A stretch of DNA of 6,315 nucleotides from Actinomycetota bacterium (GTDB lineage: Bacteria > Actinomycetota > Thermoleophilia > Gaiellales > Gaiellaceae): positions 1-6,315 of the forward strand of contig JACCVK010000268.1 in NCBI GenBank assembly GCA_013698195.1, written 5' to 3'. Of this stretch, positions 1 through 5,602 are shown piece by piece (position 1 is the stretch's first letter; every line of letters starts with the position of its first letter). The notes under the pieces are model-generated. The model was given only the letters and a program-made list of their open reading frames with translations, ran no database searches and was not told where the DNA came from. The position numbers and the translations under genes were made by a program.

Positions 1-490
1 CCTCTGGATCGACAAACGAGAGCACCTTCTCGACGAATCCACTCCAGACGCTCTCCTGGCGAACCTCACCCCGTCGCGAGACTTGGCCGAAGCCGGCAAG
101 AGCGCGCTCGCGGATCTCCGGGAGACCCGAGTCGCCTCCAACGGGCAGCGCTCCGCGCCGGACGATCTTCATGCCCGTGTACTCCTTCGGGTTGTGTGAC
201 GCAGTCACGCAAACGCCGCCGTCGAGCCCGGCGTCGGAGACAGCGAAGTAGACCATCTCCGTCCCGACCAAGCCGATGTCGACCACATCGGCTCCGCCGT
301 CCGCGGCGCCCTCGATTACAGCCGCCGCCATGGCCGGAGACGAGATCCGCATGTCGCGTCCGACGACGATCGAGCGGGGCTCGAAGTGCTCGACGTACGC
401 CCGGCCGATCCGATATGCCCCATCCTCGTCCAGCTCGGACGGATACAGGCCGCGAATGTCGTAGGCCTTGAACGCCTTGGGGTCGAGCAC
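1..490 (-). CDS. manB: Phosphomannomutase/phosphoglucomutase, N-terminal part (cut by left edge)
   Basis: This is an alpha-D-phosphohexomutase, which interconverts the 1- and 6-phosphates of mannose or glucose in the cytosol and so supplies precursors for nucleotide sugars and glycans. Only the first 163 residues are in the window. Visible landmarks are the N-terminal FKAYDIRG (residues 7-14), GRDMRISS (44-51) and the phosphoserine loop TASHNP (96-101). Ser98 is the expected phosphorylated catalytic residue. The metal-binding, sugar-binding and phosphate-binding domains lie beyond the edge, so mannose and glucose specificity cannot be separated. The start is a GTG at 490-488. It is well fixed, because an in-frame TAG lies four codons upstream with no other start between. 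No Shine-Dalgarno is evident, and the TAG belongs to a TANNNT box placed for leaderless transcription. The gene is divergent from the cyclase gene across 69 bp. The family call is firm; the gene symbol is less so. Confidence 0.93.
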   Translation of the reverse strand, partial: MLDPKAFKAYDIRGLYPSELDEDGAYRIGRAYVEHFEPRSIVVGRDMRISSPAMAAAVIEGAADGGADVVDIGLVGTEMVYFAVSDAGLDGGVCVTASHNPKEYTGMKIVRRGALPVGGDSGLPEIRERALAGFGQVSRRGEVRQESVWSGFVEKVLSFVDPE

Positions 491-496
491 GGCCTG

Positions 497-502
497 ACTC
501 TA
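497..502 (-). promoter_or_regulatory. Putative -10 box for a leaderless phosphomannomutase transcript
   Basis: On the minus strand the hexamer reads TAGAGT and is followed by exactly 6 nt before the GTG start. If it is a -10 element, transcription would begin at the start codon. No clear -35 is seen. Support comes from the same geometry at four other genes in this window. Confidence 0.5.
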
Positions 503-547
503 GATGGTCGCTTCCGGAGGGATGGTCGTGGCCGCGTGCTGCGTTTC

Positions 548-553
548 TACACT
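548..553 (+). promoter_or_regulatory. Putative -10 box for a leaderless cyclase/ATPase transcript
   Basis: TACACT is followed by 6 nt and then the ATG at 560. The only purine-rich stretch further upstream, GGAGGG near 515-521, is too far from this ATG to act as its ribosome binding site. No convincing -35 is seen. The same hexamer at the same spacing precedes ccmE. Confidence 0.55.
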
Positions 554-559
554 TCAGGT

Positions 560-3526
560 ATGGAGCGCAAGCTTGCGACGGTCCTGTTCGTCGACCTCGT
601 CAACTCGACGGGCATCGTCACCGGTTCAGATCCGGAGGTCGTGCGCCGCCGCGTCTCGGAGTTCTTCGAGAAGGTTTCGCACTGCGTCACGCTTCACGGG
701 GGAATCGTCGAAAAGTTTGCGGGTGATGCCGTGCTTGCCGCTTTCGGGATTCCGCAGGCGCACGAGGACGACGCGGAGCGCGCTGCACGTGCGGCGATTG
801 CCATGCGCAAGGCGGTTGACGAGCTCGGGCTCGAGGCGCGCATCGGAATCGAGGCAGGCGAGCTCGTCGTCGACCAGACGCGGGACTCGTCATTCGTCAC
901 GGGCGAGGCCGTGAACCTCGCGGCGCGGCTCCAGCAAGCAGCCGCTCCGGGCGAGATCCTGCTCGGACCGACGGCGTATCGTCTTGCCGGCACCAGCCTC
1001 GTGCTGGAGGACGCCGGCCCGCTCGAGCTCAGAGGTCTTGGAGCCGTCCAGCGAGCGTGGCGTGTTGTCGACGCACTCGACGGTGGCGGCCGAGCGGTCG
1101 GTCCGCGGGCGCCTCTGGTGGGGCGCGACACCGAGCTCGAGCTCCTCCACAACACCTTTGCGCGGACAGTGCGGGACGGTCGTGCGCACCTGTTCACGAT
1201 CTACGGCGAGCCGGGCGTCGGAAAGAGCCGCCTCGCGCGCGAGTTCGTGGACGGGGTCGAACGCGCGAGCGTCCTCACCGGGCGTTGTCTCCCGTACGGC
1301 GAAGGCGTGACCTACTGGCCGCTCGCGGAGATGATCAAAGCTGCAGCAGGGATCTCGGACGACGACCCGCTCGAGGAAGCGTTCGAGAAACTTCGTGCCT
1401 GCTGCGCGGAAGAGACCGTCGCGGACGTCCTGGGCCTTGCGTCGGGCATGCTCGAGACACTTGACGGCGAGCGCAGCGCGCAGGAGATCGCCTGGGCGGC
1501 GCGCGAGCTGCTGGAGACGCTCGCGGACGTCCAACCCCTCGTCCTCATGTTCGAGGACATCCACTGGGCGGAAGATCCGCTGCTCGACCTCATCGAGCAC
1601 ATTGCGGACTGGGTGCGCGCCCCGCTTCTCATCCTCTGCTTAGCGCGTCCGGAGCTCCTCGACGCCCGCCCCGGCTGGGGTGGAGGGCGAGTCCGCTCGA
1701 CGGCCATCGAGCTCGAGGCGCTCTCGGAGGAAGAGAGCAAGCTCATGGTCGAGAAGCTGCTGGCTCAGCTCGCGGGCATGACGGGCGAAGCGCCGCTCGA
1801 GCTGCCTGCGGAGGCACTCGAGCGGACCGAGGGAAACCCGCTCTTCGTCGAGGAGACGATCCGCATGCTCATCGAGAGCGGACGGGGTGATGGACGTGCA
1901 GACCGGATACCGGACACGCTCCAGGCCCTGATTGCCGCCCGTATCGACCACCTGGCGCCCGAGACGAAGGTCGTCCTCCAGCGAGCGGCGGTCATCGGCC
2001 GCGTCTTCTGGCTTGGGGCGATCGAGCAGCTTTCGCCTGACCTGGAGAACGTGGAGGGGCTGCTGGACGATCTTCTCCAGCGCGAGTTCCTGCTGCGCGA
2101 GCCACGATCCTCGATCTCCGGTGAGACCGCCTACCGTTTCAAGCACCTCCTCATTCGCGAGGTCGCGTATGGCGGTCTCCCGAAGCTCGCTCGCGCGCAC
2201 CATCACGCTCGCTTCGCGGAATGGCTCGGTGAGCGGGCGGGAGACGAGCTGCTCGAGATTCGCGCTCACCACCTCGATCGAGCAGTCGAGTTTCTCATCG
2301 AGCTCGAGGGAGCGCCGCCGGAAGAGCTCGCGGAGCAGACCGCCGGCGCGCTTGTGAAGGCGGCCAAGCGAGCAATCGCGCGGGAGGCATATGTCACGGC
2401 CCGCAAGCTGGGCCTGCGCGCGCTCGAGCTTCGACCGACACTCGGCGCCAGGTACGTGGCAGCGCGAGCGGCCTGGAGGCTCCAGGACTGGGCAGCCGTC
2501 GAGGTCGAGATGCCGAAGGTCCGCGAGCAAGCGCGAGAGCAGAGGGAGCGTGTAATGGAGGCAATGGCGCTTACCGCCCTCGGCGACGCCGCCTTGCGGC
2601 ATGGGGCCGACATGCCGCTCGCACGAGCCTTTGCCGACGAAGCCCTCGAGATCATCGCGCGGGAAGACGACCCGGGGGCTCACTTCGACGCGCTCACCCT
2701 GCGCGCCTCGATCGCGTCGTGGCAGGGATCGGAGGAGGACATGGTTCGGTTCATGGAGCGGGCATATGTCATCGCTCTCGACGCCGGACGGAAGGATCTC
2801 CAGACGATCGCGGCACAGTCGCTCGCCCGCGTCCACATCGTGCGGCTCGAGCTCGACGAGGCGGAGCTCCTGCTCACGCGTGCGCTCGAGCTCGCGGGCG
2901 AGAGCGGCAGCGTGCGCGCCCGTGTGAGCGCCACGCTCTCCTACGGGTGGTTCCTGATCGTGAAGGGCGAGCTCGACGCCGCCGAGACAGTGCTCGAGGA
3001 GGTTCGCACGAGTGCAGCCGAGCTAGGGGTCGAGCCGGCGGTCGCCGCCGCGTTGATGCACCTCGGATGGATTGCTCGGCTCAAGGGCGACCACAAGCGC
3101 GCCGAGAAGTTGCTGCGCGAGGCTCTCCGAATGACGTCCGTTCGCGGCGACCGCGGGATGTTGCCCGACTACCAGGCCATCCTCGCGGCGACGCTTGCGG
3201 ACCTCGGCAAGCTCGACGAGGCTGAACGGCTGGCACTCGACGCCGGCACCAATGCGAGCACCGACGACACGAGCTGCAGGATCGCGGCGACGACAGCGCT
3301 CGCCGCCGTCCGAGTGGGTCAGGGCCGGGACGACGAGGCGCTCGCTCTCTTCCACGATGCGCTTGCGCTGACGCGCGACGCCAAGCTGCCTGTTTTCGAG
3401 GTCGAGCCGCTCGAGCGCTTGACTGCCTTCCTGCGAGACCGTGGCCGCGACGACGAGGCGGTTGCCTACGCCGCCCGGCTCGCCGAGCTCTCGCCGCCTG
3501 CCACCAATACGGCCCGGATCGCCTGA
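560..3526 (+). CDS. Class III adenylate/guanylate cyclase - STAND-type AAA ATPase - TPR protein
   Basis: This large, probably cytoplasmic signalling protein has 988 aa and no membrane segment. Residues 1-172 form a class III nucleotidyl cyclase domain, with metal aspartates D12 (in FVDLVNST) and D56 (in EKFAGDAVLAAFG), K52, and the transition-state pair N119/R123 in VNLAARL. The position seven residues before N119, usually Asp or Thr in canonical cyclases, is F112, so the substrate cannot be assigned and activity is uncertain. A GR-type entry motif (PLVGRDTELELL, 185-196) leads into a P-loop ATPase with Walker A GEPGVGKSR (216-224) and Walker B LMFEDIHWAED (329-339). Residues from about 590 to 975 are TPR-like helical repeats with recurrent G-x-x-D-E-A patterns (for example 883-889 and 922-928). 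There is no C-terminal LuxR-type DNA-binding domain, so it is not an obvious transcription factor. The ATG at 560 gives the usual short cyclase N-terminus. The reading frame is open further upstream, but that part runs antisense to the mutase gene. The 3' end overlaps the convergent TIM-barrel gene by 61 bp. Confidence 0.92.
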   Translation: MERKLATVLFVDLVNSTGIVTGSDPEVVRRRVSEFFEKVSHCVTLHGGIVEKFAGDAVLAAFGIPQAHEDDAERAARAAIAMRKAVDELGLEARIGIEAGELVVDQTRDSSFVTGEAVNLAARLQQAAAPGEILLGPTAYRLAGTSLVLEDAGPLELRGLGAVQRAWRVVDALDGGGRAVGPRAPLVGRDTELELLHNTFARTVRDGRAHLFTIYGEPGVGKSRLAREFVDGVERASVLTGRCLPYGEGVTYWPLAEMIKAAAGISDDDPLEEAFEKLRACCAEETVADVLGLASGMLETLDGERSAQEIAWAARELLETLADVQPLVLMFEDIHWAEDPLLDLIEHIADWVRAPLLILCLARPELLDARPGWGGGRVRSTAIELEALSEEESKLMVEKLLAQLAGMTGEAPLELPAEALERTEGNPLFVEETIRMLIESGRGDGRADRIPDTLQALIAARIDHLAPETKVVLQRAAVIGRVFWLGAIEQLSPDLENVEGLLDDLLQREFLLREPRSSISGETAYRFKHLLIREVAYGGLPKLARAHHHARFAEWLGERAGDELLEIRAHHLDRAVEFLIELEGAPPEELAEQTAGALVKAAKRAIAREAYVTARKLGLRALELRPTLGARYVAARAAWRLQDWAAVEVEMPKVREQAREQRERVMEAMALTALGDAALRHGADMPLARAFADEALEIIAREDDPGAHFDALTLRASIASWQGSEEDMVRFMERAYVIALDAGRKDLQTIAAQSLARVHIVRLELDEAELLLTRALELAGESGSVRARVSATLSYGWFLIVKGELDAAETVLEEVRTSAAELGVEPAVAAALMHLGWIARLKGDHKRAEKLLREALRMTSVRGDRGMLPDYQAILAATLADLGKLDEAERLALDAGTNASTDDTSCRIAATTALAAVRVGQGRDDEALALFHDALALTRDAKLPVFEVEPLERLTAFLRDRGRDDEAVAYAARLAELSPPATNTARIA

Positions 3527-4314
3527 CTCGAGCGCTCGTCCGGCGACTCGGAGATCACCGTCGCGGGCCGCTCGAAGCGGTCGAGCGCCGCACGGAGCGG
3601 ATCCGCACGTAGCGTGCCGTCGCCGTAGGGGAGATGCTTCGTCTCGTTCCGGTTCGCAAACGCGATGTCCGAGAAGTGAATGTGAAACGGCGCGCCGGGG
3701 TGGAGCACCTCGTCGGCGGCCTCGAGGGCGCCGGCGAAGAGCTCGGGCACGACGTACGCGCCGTCGCTCGTTGCGTGCATGTGCGCGAAGTCGAGGACGG
3801 GTCGCACCCAGCTCGTGCGCCGGGAGATCTCGAGCACGTCGTCGAGTGAGCCCAGGTCGCGGACGCGCCCCATCACCTCGACACCGAACGGAACCGCGCG
3901 ATCCTTCCCCTCCAGCCGCTCGCGGAGCGTGCCGAGCTGTTCCACGACCGCGTCGAGCGCGTCCTCGCGCGAGCGCTCGAGGAGGAAGCCAGGATGAAAG
4001 ACGACGACCTCGGCTCCACTGGCCGCTGCGATCCCCGCGCTTCGGTCGAGTGCCCCGACCGCGGACGTGAACTTGCGACCACTCGGCTCGACATGCCCCA
4101 TGAACCCGAACAGCGGTGCGTGTACGGACAGCGCGATGTCGTGCTCGCGAGCAAGCTCGCCGAGCCGCTCGGCAAACGGGTAGTCCATCCAGAACCCACT
4201 CTCGAAGTCGATCTCGCAAGCCGCGTAGCCGCGTTCGAGAAGAAGCTCGATCGCCGCCTCGGGTGCGTCTCGCGACGGCATCCGGGCAGGCCCGACGCGG
4301 ATTCGCTCGGCCAC
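3466..4314 (-). CDS. Endonuclease IV-like (AP endonuclease family 2) TIM-barrel protein
   Basis: This 282-aa protein has the strand-end motifs of the endonuclease IV / xylose isomerase-like TIM-barrel superfamily. Compared with the zinc ligands of E. coli Nfo, as recalled, the likely matches are H65 (SVHAP), H107 (VVFHPGF), E146 (GVEVMGR), D175 and H178 (LDFAHMH), H213 (HIHFSD), H227 (KHLPYGDG) and E256 (ISESP). The Asp that normally precedes the H227-type ligand by two residues is T225 here, with E224 next to it. The protein may therefore cut DNA at abasic sites as a repair enzyme, or be a divergent relative acting on a sugar substrate. The near-complete metal site favours a metal-dependent enzyme. 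The start is a GTG at 4314-4312. An in-frame TAG four codons upstream excludes a longer product, and that TAG lies in a TANNNT box 6 nt from the start. The gene is divergent from the DUF6941-like gene and convergent with the cyclase gene. The superfamily is fairly sure; the activity is not. Confidence 0.8.
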   Translation of the reverse strand: MAERIRVGPARMPSRDAPEAAIELLLERGYAACEIDFESGFWMDYPFAERLGELAREHDIALSVHAPLFGFMGHVEPSGRKFTSAVGALDRSAGIAAASGAEVVVFHPGFLLERSREDALDAVVEQLGTLRERLEGKDRAVPFGVEVMGRVRDLGSLDDVLEISRRTSWVRPVLDFAHMHATSDGAYVVPELFAGALEAADEVLHPGAPFHIHFSDIAFANRNETKHLPYGDGTLRADPLRAALDRFERPATVISESPDERSSQAIRAVLVAGGESSASRAA

Positions 4315-4320
4315 GGCGCC

Positions 4321-4326
4321 ATGCTA
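4321..4326 (-). promoter_or_regulatory. Putative -10 box for a leaderless TIM-barrel gene transcript
   Basis: On the minus strand TAGCAT is followed by the 6-nt GGCGCC and then the GTG start at 4314. The box contains the in-frame stop that defines the start. No Shine-Dalgarno is visible. Confidence 0.5.
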
Positions 4327-4351
4327 GACCGACATGTGATTGGCTCTCGCC

Positions 4352-4780
4352 GTGAAGGCGACCATGCTCCTCGCCGATTACGCGGTGGTCTCGGACGGGA
4401 AGCTCACGATAGTGGGCGGAGGATGGTCGCAGACCGGCCCCGAGCCCGCGTCGTTCGGAATCGCGCTGCTCATCCAGGTTCCCTGGGATCAGGCGAACAC
4501 GCTGCACACGTTCGCCGTCGAGCTGCTCGACGCCGACGGGGCGCACGTCGTCCTCGAGACGGAGGAGGAGGAGCAGGCGGTCGCATTCGGCGGCGAGTTC
4601 GAGGTCGGGCGTCCCCCCGGACTCAAGCCGGGCACGCCGCTCGACTTCCCGGTCGCGATGAACTCCACTCCGCTTCCGCTCGAGCCGGGGCGCTACGAGT
4701 GGCGACTGACGATCGACGAGCTGGACCGGCAGGACTGGAGCGTTCCGTTCACCGTGCGCGGAGAGGAAGCCCAGACGTAA
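4352..4780 (+). CDS. DUF6941-like protein of unknown function
   Basis: This small soluble protein of 142 aa has no signal peptide or membrane segment. It resembles, from memory, proteins annotated as DUF6941. The match rests on an N-terminal MLLADYAVVSDGKLTIVGGG (residues 5-24), then VPWDQAN (43-49), GEFEVGRPPGLKPGTPLD (81-98), and a C-terminal PLPLEPGRYEWRLTIDE (107-123). The alternating hydrophobic pattern and the closing PGRYEWRL strand suggest a beta-rich fold; that is inference. Its biochemical role is unknown. The GTG at 4352 is preferred because it gives MKATMLLADY, the N-terminus I expect for the family. A TTG at 4340 and an ATG at 4364 are alternatives. No Shine-Dalgarno or TANNNT box lies at the usual distance from any of these, unlike most neighbours. 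It is divergent from the TIM-barrel gene (37 bp) and is followed 46 bp later by a gene with its own apparent promoter. Confidence 0.8.
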   Translation: MKATMLLADYAVVSDGKLTIVGGGWSQTGPEPASFGIALLIQVPWDQANTLHTFAVELLDADGAHVVLETEEEEQAVAFGGEFEVGRPPGLKPGTPLDFPVAMNSTPLPLEPGRYEWRLTIDELDRQDWSVPFTVRGEEAQT

Positions 4781-4814
4781 ACGCGGATCTGCGCAGTCCG
4801 TCCGGTCCGGTCCG

Positions 4815-4820
4815 TACGCT
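4815..4820 (+). promoter_or_regulatory. Putative -10 box for a leaderless 81-aa protein transcript
   Basis: TACGCT is followed by 6 nt and the ATG at 4827. The bases before it (4796-4814) are a run of GTCCG-type units, with an 8-bp palindrome CTGCGCAG at 4789-4796. No -35 is clear. Confidence 0.45.
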
Positions 4821-4826
4821 CGATTT

Positions 4827-5072
4827 ATGTCCATTTCGCCATCACGTATCGATCTGCTCGAGCTCGATATCGACGTCCGCCTGACCGATCTCTGGCGTGA
4901 GGCCATCGACGTGGATGAGTGGAACCTGGAGGTCGTCGCCGCTTTCATCCGCGCGGCTTACGGCAAGGGTTACTGCGACGCGCTCACGGAGGAGTCGCCG
5001 GGTGCGCTCTGCGTGGAGCACGGATACCGGATGCCCGAGCGGCCGGTGCCCGCGCGCTCCGACGCCGCCTAG
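4827..5072 (+). CDS. Small conserved-looking hypothetical protein with a Cys/Cys/His pattern
   Basis: I do not recognise this 81-aa protein as a named family. It is acidic in the first half, and the segment DVRLTDLWREAIDVDEW (16-32) is probably helical. LEVVAAFIRAAYGKGYCDAL (34-53) follows, then a tail rich in Pro and Arg. Cys50, Cys62 and His65 (LCVEHGYRMP) could be part of a metal site, but three ligands at this spacing match no motif I know. There is no membrane segment or signal peptide, so it is probably cytosolic. It is likely a real gene: the ATG sits 6 nt after a TACGCT box, its third codon positions are strongly GC like its neighbours, and it fills the gap between two recognised genes without overlap. 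It ends 93 bp before ccmE, which has its own apparent promoter, so a role in cytochrome maturation is only a guess. Confidence 0.72.
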   Translation: MSISPSRIDLLELDIDVRLTDLWREAIDVDEWNLEVVAAFIRAAYGKGYCDALTEESPGALCVEHGYRMPERPVPARSDAA

Positions 5073-5091
5073 GGTTAGGACGCCTTAACCC
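5072..5091 (+). terminator. Hairpin at the stop codon of the 81-aa gene, possible weak terminator
   Basis: The arms GGGTTAGG (5072-5079) and CCTTAACCC (5083-5091) can pair with one unpaired T and a 3-nt loop. The structure begins at the last base of the stop codon. No T-tract follows, so it is not a canonical Rho-independent terminator. It could equally stabilise the mRNA end or serve as a protein-binding dyad. Confidence 0.35.
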
Positions 5092-5093
5092 GC

Positions 5094-5135
5094 GCGTTGC
5101 AGATCGAGCGTTGCGGATTGAGCGTTGCAGATCGA
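5094..5135 (+). repeat. Three tandem 14-bp direct repeats upstream of ccmE
   Basis: There are three head-to-tail copies of GCGTTGCAGATCGA at 5094-5107, 5108-5121 and 5122-5135. The outer copies are identical and the middle one differs at two positions (GCGTTGCGGATTGA). A degenerate fourth start (GC) follows. The block lies between the hairpin and the ccmE -10 box, ending 18 bp before that box. It could be a regulator-binding array or a simple slippage product. Confidence 0.85.
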
Positions 5136-5153
5136 GCCGTGGCAGGACGGGGG

Positions 5154-5159
5154 TACACT
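5154..5159 (+). promoter_or_regulatory. Putative -10 box for a leaderless ccmE transcript
   Basis: TACACT is followed by 6 nt and the GTG at 5166, with the same hexamer and spacing as the cyclase gene. A G-rich stretch (GGACGGGGG, 5145-5153) lies before the hexamer and too far from the GTG to be its ribosome binding site. No -35 match is evident at 17-18 bp; the third 14-bp repeat occupies that position. Confidence 0.55.
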
Positions 5160-5165
5160 TTCCGC

Positions 5166-5579
5166 GTGGCACGGAAGGCCAGCCCGGCGCGTCTCGTGAT
5201 CGCGCTTTCGGTCGCGGCGGTGCTCGCGGTCTTTCTTCTCTACACCTCGATCGCGGGTGGTGGCAACCCGTCGATCGCACCCAGTGCGCTCAAGGGCCGG
5301 ACCGCGAAGGTTCAGCTCGTCGGTGTCGTGGTCGGGCCGGTTCGCGGCGACTCTCACGCGGGAGGCAAGCACTTCCGACTTCGTGACATCGGCGGGAGTC
5401 GCGCGACTGGGGTGCCGGTTGTCTACAGCGGCTCCGTGCCCGATCTCTTCAAGGTGGGCCGCGAGATCGTGGTCGTCGGCCGTCTCCGGAACGGCGTGTT
5501 CGTCTCGGAGCCCGGGTCGATGATCACCAAGTGCCCGTCGAAATATGCGCCGAAGAAGAACGCGGACGACCCGGCTTGA
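5166..5579 (+). CDS. ccmE: Cytochrome c maturation protein CcmE, CxxxY variant
   Basis: CcmE is the membrane-anchored heme chaperone of System I cytochrome c biogenesis. It binds heme covalently on the outer face of the cytoplasmic membrane and passes it to CcmF. The product is 137 aa, close to normal for the family. A short basic N-terminus (MARKASPAR) precedes one membrane segment at about 10-29. An OB-fold beta domain follows, with LVGVVVGPV (51-59), FRLRD (70-74), VPVVYSGSVPDLF (83-95) and GRLRNGVFV (105-113). The heme-attachment site is CPSKY (123-127). Cys123 takes the place of the His found in the classical HxxxY motif, and Tyr127 is kept. The GTG at 5166 gives the expected basic N-terminus. 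The frame is open 23 codons further to an ATG at 5097, but that stretch encodes the tandem repeats and would cross the promoter. ccmF follows after 23 bp and is probably in the same transcript. Confidence 0.92.
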   Translation: MARKASPARLVIALSVAAVLAVFLLYTSIAGGGNPSIAPSALKGRTAKVQLVGVVVGPVRGDSHAGGKHFRLRDIGGSRATGVPVVYSGSVPDLFKVGREIVVVGRLRNGVFVSEPGSMITKCPSKYAPKKNADDPA

Positions 5580-5602
5580 CGGGTCTCGCCTGAGCGACGT
5601 CC

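Noticed and set aside
515..524. GGAGGG followed by ATG at 522 as a start signal for a plus-strand gene
   Set aside because: That frame gives Ser/Arg-rich sequence out of phase with the cyclase, whose conserved motifs define the real frame.
386..559. 58-codon N-terminal extension of the cyclase reading frame
   Set aside because: Most of it lies antisense to the mutase gene, it matches nothing in the cyclase family, and the ATG at 560 has a promoter box at the leaderless distance.
1640..2836. 398-codon open frame on the minus strand inside the cyclase gene
   Set aside because: It is antisense to the ATPase and TPR coding sequence, which has clear Walker motifs, and its product has no recognisable domain.
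560..3526. Very frequent CTCGAG/GAGCTC hexamers
   Set aside because: They arise from the favoured codons CTC and GAG for Leu-Glu pairs, not from a motif with positional order.
4786..4800. Imperfect dyad around CTGCGCAG as a terminator of the DUF6941-like gene
   Set aside because: The palindrome leaves no loop and no T-tract follows.
4796..4814. Run of GTCCG-like units before the 81-aa gene
   Set aside because: It is only about four short, imperfect units in GC-rich DNA, too little to call an operator or a repeat array, though it abuts the TACGCT box.
3994..4884. 296-codon plus-strand open frame across the TIM-barrel and DUF6941-like genes
   Set aside because: It crosses a divergent promoter region and two recognised genes, with Arg-rich low-complexity translation.
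3023..4948. 641-codon open frame on the minus strand
   Set aside because: It overlaps at least three better-supported genes and encodes Arg-rich, low-complexity sequence typical of a GC-rich shadow frame.
5097..5165. 23-codon upstream extension of ccmE from an ATG at 5097
   Set aside because: It would translate the tandem repeats and the TACACT box. The GTG at 5166 gives the typical short basic CcmE N-terminus.
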